Shown piece by piece: positions 52,261 to 60,796 of a stretch of 64,000 nucleotides of DNA. A program made the position numbers and the translations under genes. The stretch's first letter is position 1. Every line of letters starts with the position of its first letter. The notes below the pieces were generated by a model. That model saw only the letters and a program-made list of their open reading frames with translations, had not been told where the DNA came from and did not search any database. Source of the DNA: Nakamurella leprariae (GTDB lineage: Bacteria; Actinomycetota; Actinomycetes; Mycobacteriales; Nakamurellaceae); NCBI RefSeq assembly GCF_016918035.1, contig NZ_JAERWK010000010.1:310001-374000 (forward strand), given 5' to 3'.

Positions 52261-53469
52261 CTACGCGATAGTGAGCCAGAACGTGCCGTCGTTGTCGAGC
52301 GTGATGTCGAGGTGCTTGCGCGCGATATTGGTCTGCCGGAGGATGGAGCCGATGGGCTCGATGTGCAGCTCGGCCGTGTAGTTGTTCTGGCCTGCCTGCC
52401 GGCTCGAACCGTTGGTCACCTCGAAGTCGAGGATGCCGTGGTAAACACCGTCGATGGTGACGTTCATCGGCACCGTGGCCACTTCTATCGGCTGGCCGGT
52501 CCTGGCGGAAGTCGGCACCCACGTCTGCTGCCCGAACAGGTCGTTGCGGAAGTACGTGGTCTGATCGATCTCGCCCTTGTAGTCGCCCTGCACCAGTGTG
52601 ATCGCCCCTCGCTGGTTGCCCGTCTTCTTACGCTGTGCGTCCGAGTCGGACAGCTTCTTGCCCCAGTGCTTCGCGGCAGCCAGCTTCGACGGTGGAGCCG
52701 GCGTCACCGGTGGGATCGCAGGCGTATCGGCAGTGGTGTCATTGGTGGGCTGAGTTGCTCGTAGTGCAGCAGTCTGGGCCAGAGAGTGCCGCACTGGCGG
52801 TGCAGCGACGAGCGGCTTGAGGGAATGCGAGGGCGTCGTGCCTGTGCCGTCGGACTCGACAGGTCGCACGGTCCGCGGCGGACGGGGCGGCGGGACGACA
52901 CCGAGCACCCTCGCCTCCACGAGCGCGTCGAGGTCAGCGTCGTCGACGACGTCGTAAAGGCCCGGCCGCTTCGTGGAGAACCAGACGTCGATCGCTGCGG
53001 AGATCGACTCGAGCACGTCCGTCGGATCCCCCTTCCGGTCATCGAGGATGACCCCGGCCTCGACGTGCAAGGACGTCGTGCCGGGCACCGTGAGATTCGC
53101 CGAGCCGACATACGCGGTCGATGATCCGTCGAATCTCTGGATGTGAAATACCTTCGGATGGAAGAAGCCCGACTGGAAGCTGACGACCCCGACGCGCAGT
53201 CCATCGCGCGGGTGACCGACAACGGCGAGCAGGTCGGCCACAGCGCTGCGGCGAGTCTGCCCGTCGTTCGATCCGATGAGCAACCGTGTGTGCCCGTCCG
53301 TTCGTCTGAGAGCCGTCAGTGCATCTTCGAAGTACCCGAGCATCTGCGATCCGAAGAAGCCTGTCTGCACTCGTAGAGCCGTCAAGGGCGCAACTCCGAT
53401 CAGCTCGCTGCCCAACCACGTGCCAAGGGCGTCTTGCGGGTTGCGAGACCCGGAATCGATGTACCGCAT
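52261..53469 (-). CDS. PLD-superfamily restriction endonuclease (NgoFVII/BfiI-like)
   Basis: 402 residues. Residues ~1-180 form a phospholipase-D-type nuclease with one HxK motif, HPKVFHIQ, followed by DGSSTAYVGSANLT. A single motif implies a dimeric active site, as in metal-independent BfiI. A Pro/Ala/Thr linker (~200-265) leads to a beta-rich C-terminal domain (GNQRGAITLVQGDYKGEID, TYFRNDLF) resembling the B3-like DNA-recognition part of NgoFVII/BfiI. It is tail-to-tail with the methyltransferase, forming a type II R-M pair. The recognition sequence is unknown. Confidence 0.8.
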   Translation of the reverse strand: MRYIDSGSRNPQDALGTWLGSELIGVAPLTALRVQTGFFGSQMLGYFEDALTALRRTDGHTRLLIGSNDGQTRRSAVADLLAVVGHPRDGLRVGVVSFQSGFFHPKVFHIQRFDGSSTAYVGSANLTVPGTTSLHVEAGVILDDRKGDPTDVLESISAAIDVWFSTKRPGLYDVVDDADLDALVEARVLGVVPPPRPPRTVRPVESDGTGTTPSHSLKPLVAAPPVRHSLAQTAALRATQPTNDTTADTPAIPPVTPAPPSKLAAAKHWGKKLSDSDAQRKKTGNQRGAITLVQGDYKGEIDQTTYFRNDLFGQQTWVPTSARTGQPIEVATVPMNVTIDGVYHGILDFEVTNGSSRQAGQNNYTAELHIEPIGSILRQTNIARKHLDITLDNDGTFWLTIA

Positions 53470-54054
53470 GCGCTCATCCTATGGGCGCGCGTTTTGCGGT
53501 ACGGCATGCGGTCCGGAGCCGGACGACCCGCCGGAGTGTTGATCTGAAGGGTCTTGGCGCCCCATGGCACGGTATCTGGGCCGGCGAGAAGCCGGCGGAT
53601 GGTGGCGGCCTCGGGCAGGCTTCGAGTGAGCGTTCGTTCCAGCAAAGGGCGGCGGATGACGATGGCCGCGGCGGATTGAGCCTGATCCAGATCCGCCGGG
53701 CATCTCGCCGGTGTCGCTCGGCGAGCGGGCGACAAAGCACATCTTGCCGGCTAGCTTGGCGGGTACTTCACGAGCCACGTGCGTCTCGCGGCTCGTTGTG
53801 GGGCCCGCCGGTTGTGGCAATGCTCGGCAGGGTTAGCGGCATTGGCGCGGCACGGACCCACGTGTGCCACCGTGGCAGTTGAGTGCTGTGTCAGTATCGC
53901 ATATCGGCGAGTACGGCGAGCGGGATCAAGCTGAAGGGGACGACACGCCCCAATCGTCCCCGGAATGCCGTAACATTTCCGCTGTCGCTGCGGAGCGCGC
54001 CGACACCGTCGTTTACCTGGCCTGGCCCGGCGGGACCAATTCGGGGAGGTGCAA
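53470..54054. other. Non-coding interval inside the island
   Basis: I see no supportable gene in these 585 bases between the start of the nuclease gene and the end of the HNH gene. Short frames lack ribosome sites and family resemblance. It may hold decayed DNA. Confidence 0.5.
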
Positions 54055-55005
54055 TCAGGCTGCCAGAAAGCCTTCGTATCGTTCCAATAGCCTGTCGGTG
54101 TCTGGTCGCTCCCGTTTCGACACTGGTAACTTCATAAGGCGACGCCCGTGATGGTCTTGAAGTCCGTGCCTCAACATTGGGCCATCGATCTCACCGAGCA
54201 GGCGGTGGTGGATCTGGACCGTGTAGTCCGGTCGGATGCCTAGAATATTTCGGTCATAAGCCGCGTGGTGGAGTTTGCGAAGCGCCAGCGCATTGGTGAT
54301 GACCGCGTCGCCATTCGGCTGTGAGTCCGGAATAATGTGGGCTGCGTCCAGTAGTTCACGGTGGTTAAGGGAGCAGACGGCGCAACGAGTCTGATAGGCA
54401 ACCATTACCTGGCTGGCGAATACCTGCTGGTGCAGGCGGCGGTGAGTCATCGTTACTAGGTACTGGCGGAGTGCTGCCTCGACCCGACTTCCCGGCTGGA
54501 ACTGTCGCTGTTCCTCGGTGAGCGCCATGATGAATTGAGCTTCATCGGGTTCTTCGCCGACGAGATAGACGGCAAAGATTGCCTGATATATGCTGGGACG
54601 GATTCCATAGAACCAAGTGAGCGGCACCTGCTGCAGCATGGCGGACCGTAGCCCCTCGTTCTCCGCCGCTCCGCGCTCGTCTCTCCGAAGTTTGTAGCGG
54701 TGCAGGCCGTCGGCACCCTTCGAGTCGTCATACGGGCGCGACGGCGTCCCCTTGGGTGCCGGGGTGAGGATGCTCAGCGCCGCGGACCATCCCCGAGGCT
54801 TTCGAATCCCGCGGCCGGCGTCCACCAATGGAAAGCGCGCCTCGTGAATATGAAAGTCGTCCCGCAACTGACTGCGAGTCACGGTGAGCGTGCCGTCCAA
54901 GGTTACCTTGTTCAACCAGTCAAGGGCGGCCGCTCGCACATGCGCCTCGGGAATCGCATCGTCCACGAAATGAGCGTGGATCTGAGAGCGTCCGCGGGCA
55001 ATCAC
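54055..55005 (-). CDS. HNH endonuclease (HNH_2-type)
   Basis: 316 residues from the GTG 55005, with GGGGAGG upstream; the frame stays open to 55059, so the start is uncertain. The C-terminal third holds the nuclease: CAVC (zinc pair) followed by ELLDAAHIIPDSQ and NALALRKLHHAAYDRNILG (H-N-H). The N-terminal part begins with HAHFVDDAIPEAHVRAAALDWL and contains IYQAIFAVYLVGEEPDE, of unknown function. Similar proteins accompany R-M and other defence loci as type IV-like or orphan nucleases. GC content is lower than the core. Confidence 0.8.
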   Translation of the reverse strand: MIARGRSQIHAHFVDDAIPEAHVRAAALDWLNKVTLDGTLTVTRSQLRDDFHIHEARFPLVDAGRGIRKPRGWSAALSILTPAPKGTPSRPYDDSKGADGLHRYKLRRDERGAAENEGLRSAMLQQVPLTWFYGIRPSIYQAIFAVYLVGEEPDEAQFIMALTEEQRQFQPGSRVEAALRQYLVTMTHRRLHQQVFASQVMVAYQTRCAVCSLNHRELLDAAHIIPDSQPNGDAVITNALALRKLHHAAYDRNILGIRPDYTVQIHHRLLGEIDGPMLRHGLQDHHGRRLMKLPVSKRERPDTDRLLERYEGFLAA

Positions 55006-55084
55006 TACGCCTCCCCGGCGTGTCGGTTCAGGTAGCGCCGTTCCGGTCGCGGCTGGCACCTCCGCCGCTCAGCCGTGCAAGTGC

Positions 55085-55090
55085 CATAAT
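55085..55090 (+). promoter_or_regulatory. -10 element of the leader-peptide transcript
   Basis: CATAAT fits TANNNT-like -10 use. Seven bases after its last T lies G55097, the first base of the leader GTG, so the transcript can begin at the start codon. No clear -35 is visible. Confidence 0.45.
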
Positions 55091-55096
55091 GAATAC

Positions 55097-55255
55097 GTGC
55101 AAGTCGTGCGAAGTTCGTTGACCGACACGATTCGTTCGCTGTCGGCCGATCCGCATGCTCTGGCCACGTCTGGTCGTCAGGTTCGCCTGACCCGACGGCG
55201 GACGGTCGACTTCGCGCTCGTCTGCAGCGCCCTTTGTCGCCCGTACAGCTGCTGA
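55097..55255 (+). CDS. Cysteine-containing leader peptide, probably leaderless
   Basis: 52 residues from the GTG 55097; in-frame GTG 55106 is an alternative. The last 22 residues, LTRRRTVDFALVCSALCRPYSC, follow the actinobacterial 'putative leader peptide' pattern (R-R-x-V-D-x3-V-x-S-A-L-C-R) found upstream of sulfur-metabolism genes. Cys codons are at 55223, 55235 and 55250. Ribosome stalling there when Cys-tRNA is scarce would act on the mRNA before the FMN monooxygenase at 55412. A ten-codon frame with two Cys (55089-55121) overlaps its start. No strong attenuator hairpin was identified by eye. Confidence 0.6.
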   Translation: MQVVRSSLTDTIRSLSADPHALATSGRQVRLTRRRTVDFALVCSALCRPYSC

Positions 55256-55411
55256 CCGTCCCTTCGTCGCACCGCCGCTGACCTCCGGTTCGAGCTCCGC
55301 TGACACCCGTCACTGCGCCAGCTGAAGCCAGTTTGCCATCCCGTACGTCCGTCCTGCTCGCCAGCTCCTCACCTTGCACGGACGCCGCGCTGATCACCGA
55401 GAAGGAATTTC

Positions 55412-56794
55412 ATGCCACGAACGAGTGCGACCGGCCGTCAGCTCAAGCTCGGCGCCGTCCTCTACGGCACCGGCGGTCCCGGTGACGACGCCAGCTGGCG
55501 CAGCCCGGAGATCCCTGGGGACGCCAGCGTCGACATCGACTGGTACATCAAGCTGGCCAAGCAGGCCGAGGCGGCCAAGTTCGACCTGATGTTCATCGTG
55601 GACAGCCAGTTCATCACCCCGAACTCGCCGCCCCACTACCTCAACCGGCTCGAGCCGCTAACCCTGCTGTCCGCGGTCGCGGTGAAGACCACCCACATCG
55701 GCCTGGTCGGCACCCTCACCACGTCCTACAACACGCCGTTCAACCTGGCCCGGCGGCTGGCGTCGCTGGACCTGATCAGCCACGGCCGGGCCGGCTGGAA
55801 CGTCGTCGCTACCGGCGACGGCGGCACCGCGGCGAACTACAGCCTGCCCGAGCACTACGACTACGAGACCCGGTACGCCCGCGCGCTGGAGAGCGTCAAG
55901 GTCATCCAGGGCCTGTGGAACTCCTACGAGGACGATGCCTTCCCGCGGGACCGGGAGACCGGCCAGTTCGTGGACCCGAGCCGCCAGCACCGGCTCGACC
56001 ACAAGGGCCAGTTCTTCCAGGTCCGGGGTCCGCTGAACATCGAGCGGTCCAAGCAGGGCCAGCCGGTGATCTTCCAGGCCGGCGACTCCGAGGGCGGCCG
56101 GGATCTCGGCGCGGCCGTCGGCGAGGGGATCTTCACCTTCGCGCCGACCATCGAGGCCGGGGTGGCCTTCGCGCAGGACATGCGGGCGCGCGCCGCGGCG
56201 AAGGGGCGCAACCCCGACCACCTGCTGATCCTGCCGCAGGTCAGGACGTGGATCGCCGACACCGAGGCCGAGGCGGTCGAGCAGGAGCGCTACGAGCGGC
56301 TGGGCCGAGACTTCTCCAAGACGCAGGCCCAGTTCGGCCGGCCGTTCGAGTGGCACGACTTCAGCCAGTACGACCTCGATGCGCCGTTCCCCGAGCTGGG
56401 CTCCCTGGGTGACCGCAGCTTCAAGACCCAGGCGGACCGGATCAAGGCAGTGGCCAAGGAGCGGAACCTCACCCTGCGGCAGACCGTCGAGTTCTTCTCG
56501 GACCAGTTCAAGTCGCCGTTCATCGGCACGCCGCTGGCCGTGGCCAACCGGATCCAGGAGTGGTTCGAGGCCGGCGCGTTCGACGGGGTCAACCTGCACG
56601 TGACCGTGCCGAGCGACTTCACCCGGTTCACCGACGAGGTGCTGCCGATCCTGCGGGAGCGGGGCGTGGTGCGCTCCGAGTACGAGGCCGACACCCTGCG
56701 CGGCAACCTCGGGCTGCCGATCCCGGAGAACCACTGGACGCAGGCCCGGCGGGCCACCGAGGAGGTGCAGTCGGGACTGCTCGAGACGTCCTGA
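55412..56794 (+). CDS. FMN-dependent monooxygenase, NtaA/SnaA/DszA family
   Basis: 460 residues; AAGGA precedes the ATG. Family landmarks are present: LKLGAVLYGTGG, FIVDSQF, NRLEPLTLLSAVA, SYNTPFNLARRLASLDLISHGRAGWNVVAT and YDYETRYARALE. This is the class of two-component flavin monooxygenases that use FMNH2 from a separate reductase to cleave C-N or C-S bonds (nitrilotriacetate, EDTA, dimethyl sulfide, dibenzothiophene sulfone). The cysteine leader upstream suggests organosulfur scavenging. No flavin reductase gene is adjacent. A terminator follows. Confidence 0.9.
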   Translation: MPRTSATGRQLKLGAVLYGTGGPGDDASWRSPEIPGDASVDIDWYIKLAKQAEAAKFDLMFIVDSQFITPNSPPHYLNRLEPLTLLSAVAVKTTHIGLVGTLTTSYNTPFNLARRLASLDLISHGRAGWNVVATGDGGTAANYSLPEHYDYETRYARALESVKVIQGLWNSYEDDAFPRDRETGQFVDPSRQHRLDHKGQFFQVRGPLNIERSKQGQPVIFQAGDSEGGRDLGAAVGEGIFTFAPTIEAGVAFAQDMRARAAAKGRNPDHLLILPQVRTWIADTEAEAVEQERYERLGRDFSKTQAQFGRPFEWHDFSQYDLDAPFPELGSLGDRSFKTQADRIKAVAKERNLTLRQTVEFFSDQFKSPFIGTPLAVANRIQEWFEAGAFDGVNLHVTVPSDFTRFTDEVLPILRERGVVRSEYEADTLRGNLGLPIPENHWTQARRATEEVQSGLLETS

Positions 56795-56808
56795 CTCCAT
56801 GCACACGA

Positions 56809-56842
56809 GAAGGGGCGGGTCGCTCGTGCGGCCCGCCCCTTC
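56809..56842. terminator. Intrinsic terminator after the FMN monooxygenase
   Basis: GAAGGGGCGGG and CCCGCCCCTTC form an 11-bp perfect stem with a 12-nt loop, 15 bp after the stop. TTCGTCGATC follows. Confidence 0.7.
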
Positions 56843-56852
56843 GTCGATCAGG

Positions 56853-57248
56853 TCAGCTGGTGTGATCGAAGATCACGTGCTTGGCGATCGAGACCTCGGT
56901 GAGCCCATCGAGCGGCTCCACGAAGCCGCGGGCGGCAGCGATCGCGTGGTTGACGTCGTCGGCGATGCGTGGCTCTGCACGTACGTAGTCGTGTGGGTGA
57001 CGGGGGAGAAGCTCGACGCCAGCGGGCCGTGATTGTGCAGCCAGGTCGTGTCGGTCTCCCCGGGCGTCAGACCCATCCCACCGCTCGAGCAAGGACGCGC
57101 ACGTGATGGCGTCGAGCCTGATCAGGTACTGGTCCGAGTGGTCGAAGAACGTGAGTTCGTCGGCGGCCAGCTGGCTGGGGGTCTCTCGCACTGGATTCGA
57201 CGGATCACGGTCCGGCCGGTGGCGGCGCGAGCGGGCGCCGACGCGCAC
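56853..57248 (-). pseudogene. Uncertain reading frame, possibly a gene remnant
   Basis: A 131-codon frame lies 18 bp after the putative hutD, on the same strand. Its end (HAIAAARGFVEPLDGLTEVSIAKHVIFD) looks protein-like. Its middle switches to improbable composition, and another frame over 56873-57076 also looks partly protein-like, as after a frameshift. I do not recognise a family. It could be a broken or short hypothetical gene. Confidence 0.35.
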
Positions 57249-57266
57249 CAGGGGGCGCTTCAGCAG

Positions 57267-57800
57267 TCATGCCAGGCACTCGGCGACCGCGTCAAGCTTG
57301 ATGTCCAGGATGTGAGCATCGCCGGCGGTCGCGGGTGAGGGGGCCAGGATGGCGTCCAGCGGACCGATGGTTGCGTCGCCGACCAGCACCGATCCGCTGA
57401 GCACCACGAGCGCCGAGCAGGGCGGTACCGGTCCGTGCACCCGCACCGTGCGCACGTCCGCCCGGTACCTGGTCGGGTCGGTCATCACGTTGATCGCGCG
57501 GGTCGGGCCGTCGAGCAGCCTGACGGCAGCGGCAGCAGCGCCGCTGAAACGGATCGGTGTCGCCTCGGGCACGACGAACGCCCGGGAGTCGATCGTCAGC
57601 TCGACCGGGGGACCCACCACGGTGAACACCCGATCGATGTCCGGGAAGCTCGAGAACGGCCCGTCACGCAGCAGCTCCGCAACGCTCAGCCGCAACCCGA
57701 CATCGGCCCCACCGCCGACCGGCAGCAGCCGCCGGGTCGTGCCGCCACCGTTGCGCCACGGCTCCGGCCTGGTGTCGGCGATCCGCCTGATGGTGTGCAT
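57267..57800 (-). CDS. hutD: HutD/Ves-family cupin
   Basis: 177 residues. PWRNGGGTTRRLLP at the start, LRLSVAELLRDGPFSSFPDIDRVFTVV and the double-stranded beta-helix repeats define HutD. It is a small protein of histidine-utilisation operons, thought to hold down the level of formyl-glutamate intermediates. It lies downstream of hutF on the same strand with a 90-bp gap. Confidence 0.85.
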   Translation of the reverse strand: MHTIRRIADTRPEPWRNGGGTTRRLLPVGGGADVGLRLSVAELLRDGPFSSFPDIDRVFTVVGPPVELTIDSRAFVVPEATPIRFSGAAAAAVRLLDGPTRAINVMTDPTRYRADVRTVRVHGPVPPCSALVVLSGSVLVGDATIGPLDAILAPSPATAGDAHILDIKLDAVAECLA

Positions 57801-57890
57801 CGCGCCCTCAGCACTGGTCGGTCGGTCGACCGGCGCCCGCCCGCCCGCACCGGGGACCGACCGCCGTGGCGCTCGCCCGGACGTCGGCGG

Positions 57891-59321
57891 TCATCGTGAC
57901 GAGGCCGACGAACGCCCGGTGGGGGTGACTGCTCTCCCCGACGACCGCACATCCGTGCCGAGGAGCTCCGAGGTCAGAGCCTCGAGGCGTGCGGCGGAGT
58001 CCGGCACGGTGAGATGCCGCCGGTCGGCCACCACCTGTCGCCCGGCGATCACGACATCGGTGACGTCCGCTGCGCCCGCGGCGAAGACGGCGGTCTCGAC
58101 CCGGGGGCCGCCTCCTGCGGTGCGCACGGATCCAAGATCGATGGCGACGAGATCGGCCAGCTGCCCGGGGCGCAGCGATCCCGCGTCCGTCCAGCCCAGG
58201 GCACGGTGACCGTCGGCGGTGGCGCTGGTGAGCATCCGGGCCGCCGGGATGATCCCGCGACGTTCCAACCGGAGTCGCTCGTGCAGTTCCACCGCGCGCG
58301 CCTCCTCGAACAGGTCGATCACCGCGTGGCTGTCCGATCCGAGACTGAAGGTGCATCCGGGGTCGGCGAGGAGATCGCTGGCCGGTCCGATGCCGTCGCC
58401 GAGATCGCGCTCGGTCGTCGGGCACCAGCAGACGCCGGTCCCACTGGCGTGCAGGTCCGCGACATCGGCGGCGGTGACATGGGTCGCGTGGACCGCGGTG
58501 GTCCTGGGACCCAGCACACCGAAATCGCGCAGCAACGCCGTCGGCGTGCACCCGTGCACCGCAAGGCACTGCTCCACCTCGGCGATCTGCTCCGACGAGT
58601 GCACGTGCAGCGGCGCACCTGCGGCCTCGGCCCAGCGCACCACTGGTCCCAGGTGACCGGTCGGGACTCCGCGAACCGAGTGCACCGCGGCGGCGACGAG
58701 CACGTCCGGACGATGTGCCAAGGTGGCCGCCAACGACTCCACCCGTTCGGCCCAGGCCTCGCCCGAACCGTCGCCGAAGCGGCGTTGCTGATCGTTCAGG
58801 GGCGAGCCGTCGACCGCCGAGGACAGGTAGCAGGTGTCGAGCATGGTGAGTCTGATTCCGGCCCTGGCTGAGCCTTCGGCCACGGCGACACCCATGACGT
58901 TCGGTTCGACGTACCTGCTTCCGCCGACGTCGTGATGCAGATAGTGGAACTCACCGACGACGGTGATGCCCGCCAGCGCCATCTCGGCGTAGACCGCGGC
59001 GGCCAGCTCGATGTACTGATCCGGCGAAATTCGCTGCGCCACCGCGTACATGACGTCGCGCCAGCTCCAGAAGCTGCCGTGGCCGCGTTGGGTGTGGGAC
59101 CGGAGCAGACGGTGGAACAGGTGCGAGTGCGCGTTGGCCAGGCCGGGAACGACCAGTCCGCGCAGCACCGAAGCCTCGACGGGACACGGCACGTCGTCGA
59201 GAACCTCGGTGATCCGCCCGCCACGCGCGGTCACCAGCACCCCGGCTCGGACGTCGTCCCCACCGAGCCACGCGTGTTCGCACCACCACGACCGATGGTC
59301 CCGGCCGCTGGTCCTGCTCAC
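57891..59321 (-). CDS. hutF: Formimidoylglutamate deiminase
   Basis: 476 residues from the GTG 59321; a GTG at 59375, 5 bp after the previous stop, would add 18. The family opening WWCEHAWL is present. Amidohydrolase metal motifs are HSHLFHRLL, the deiminase tag GSFWSWRDVMYAV, GEFHYLHHD, LHVHSSEQ and SDSHAVIDLFEE. It converts N-formimino-L-glutamate to N-formyl-glutamate plus ammonia, the five-step route of histidine breakdown. It is in one operon with hutU, hutI and the M20 hydrolase. Confidence 0.9.
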   Translation of the reverse strand: MSRTSGRDHRSWWCEHAWLGGDDVRAGVLVTARGGRITEVLDDVPCPVEASVLRGLVVPGLANAHSHLFHRLLRSHTQRGHGSFWSWRDVMYAVAQRISPDQYIELAAAVYAEMALAGITVVGEFHYLHHDVGGSRYVEPNVMGVAVAEGSARAGIRLTMLDTCYLSSAVDGSPLNDQQRRFGDGSGEAWAERVESLAATLAHRPDVLVAAAVHSVRGVPTGHLGPVVRWAEAAGAPLHVHSSEQIAEVEQCLAVHGCTPTALLRDFGVLGPRTTAVHATHVTAADVADLHASGTGVCWCPTTERDLGDGIGPASDLLADPGCTFSLGSDSHAVIDLFEEARAVELHERLRLERRGIIPAARMLTSATADGHRALGWTDAGSLRPGQLADLVAIDLGSVRTAGGGPRVETAVFAAGAADVTDVVIAGRQVVADRRHLTVPDSAARLEALTSELLGTDVRSSGRAVTPTGRSSASSR

Positions 59322-59379
59322 CGGCGGCCGCCCGTCGCCGCGCGACGGTCGGTGACCGTCCCCGCCGACCGCCACCGCC

Positions 59380-60723
59380 TCACCGCGCCGACAGGCCGTC
59401 GGCCAGGGACCGCGATGTCGGCACCGGCAGACCCAGGTGATCGCGGAGCGTGGTGCCCCGGTACTCGGTGCGATACATCTCGCGTCGCTGGAGCTCTGGA
59501 ATGACCAGGTCGACGAAGCTCTGCAGTCCGCCCGGCTCGACGTGGACGATGAACCCGTCGGCCGCCCCTCCGGTCACCCATTCCTCCATCACGTCCACCA
59601 CCGTGGTCGCGGTTCCGTGGACGGTCCGCCCGGAGCCGTACCAGCGCGCGAGTTCCCGCAGGGTCGGGTTCTCCGCGTCGATCTTGGCGACGATCTGCTG
59701 GAAGAACTGAGAGTGGTACTTGGCGGAGGCAGGGATCAGATCGCGCGGGATCGGCGCGTCCAACGGCAGCCCGCGGACATCCACCTCCAGGTCGACCGCC
59801 ATGGCCAGCGCCGAGGTCTCGTCGTCGGCCAGGCCGCGCATCCGTTCGACATCTTCCTGCGCCTGCGCTGCGGTCTCGGCGACCACCACGGTGATGGACG
59901 GCAGCAGCTTGATGCCCTCCGGGTCCCGACCCACGGCGACCATCCGGCTCCGGACGTCCTCGTTGTAGGCCCGCCCCTCACTCACCGTCTTGGCCCCGCT
60001 GAACACGACCTCCGCGGACTCGGCCGCGAGCTGGCGGCCGTCCGGGCTGCCACCGGCCTGGATGATCACCGGCTTGCCCTGCGGCCCTCGCTCGATGTTC
60101 AAGCCACCGCCCAGGACTTGGACGTGCTCGCCCTGGAACCACACCGGGTGCAGCTTGTCCGGCGAGTAGTAGGTGCCCTCGGCCTTGTCGTAGACGAAGG
60201 CGTCCTCGTCCCAGGTCTCCCAGAACGCGTCGACGGCCTTGAGGAACTCCCGTGCTCGGTCGTACCGGGAGCCGTGGGCCAGCAGATCCTGCTGGCCGAA
60301 GTTGAGCGAGATGAAGGCGTTCGCGGAGGTCACCGCGTTCCAGGCCGATCGGCCGTTGGAGATGTGATCGAGCGACTGGAAGAACCGCGCGATGTGGTAC
60401 GGCTCGTAGTAGGTGGTGGTCGCGGTCCCGCCCAGACCGATCCGTTCGGTTCTGGTCGCGACCGCGGCCAGTGCGGTGATCGGCTCCAACGCGTTGTGGA
60501 AGAACGGCCGTCGGCTCCACAGCTCCGGTGGGTCCGTCCGCAGCCCGGAGGAATCGGCCAGGAAGTACAGGTCGAACAGGCCTCGCTCGGCCAGCTGCGC
60601 CTCCTGGACGTAGGCGCTGATCTGCGTCGCGCCGGCCGGGTCGGCCGCCGGATGACGCCACGCGGTACCGCCCGCGCAGATGGTCGAGATCAAGCCCAGA
60701 TGGATCTGCTGTCGATTCGTCAT
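59380..60723 (-). CDS. FMN-dependent monooxygenase inside the hut operon (NtaA/DmoA family)
   Basis: 447 residues; AAGG precedes the ATG. The same family as the 55412 gene but clearly diverged: IHLGLISTICAGG start, FLADSSGLR, NALEPITALAAVATRTERIGLGGTATTTYYEPYHIARFF and SNGRSAWNAVTSAN. It needs reduced FMN from an unlinked reductase. Standard hut operons lack it. Being between hutI and hutF suggests it opens a histidine-related or imidazole/thiol-imidazole compound to feed the pathway (for example a modified histidine); this is an inference. Confidence 0.87.
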   Translation of the reverse strand: MTNRQQIHLGLISTICAGGTAWRHPAADPAGATQISAYVQEAQLAERGLFDLYFLADSSGLRTDPPELWSRRPFFHNALEPITALAAVATRTERIGLGGTATTTYYEPYHIARFFQSLDHISNGRSAWNAVTSANAFISLNFGQQDLLAHGSRYDRAREFLKAVDAFWETWDEDAFVYDKAEGTYYSPDKLHPVWFQGEHVQVLGGGLNIERGPQGKPVIIQAGGSPDGRQLAAESAEVVFSGAKTVSEGRAYNEDVRSRMVAVGRDPEGIKLLPSITVVVAETAAQAQEDVERMRGLADDETSALAMAVDLEVDVRGLPLDAPIPRDLIPASAKYHSQFFQQIVAKIDAENPTLRELARWYGSGRTVHGTATTVVDVMEEWVTGGAADGFIVHVEPGGLQSFVDLVIPELQRREMYRTEYRGTTLRDHLGLPVPTSRSLADGLSAR

Positions 60724-60796
60724 GCCGCCTTGTCCCTTCGTGCTGACGTGGTGCGCGTGATGGCACCGATCTGTTGGCGAACTGCCTGATGCCCGG

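Noticed and set aside
53479-53882. Short frames on both strands between the PLD nuclease and HNH genes
   Set aside because: They lack ribosome sites, consistent codon bias and any recognisable family.
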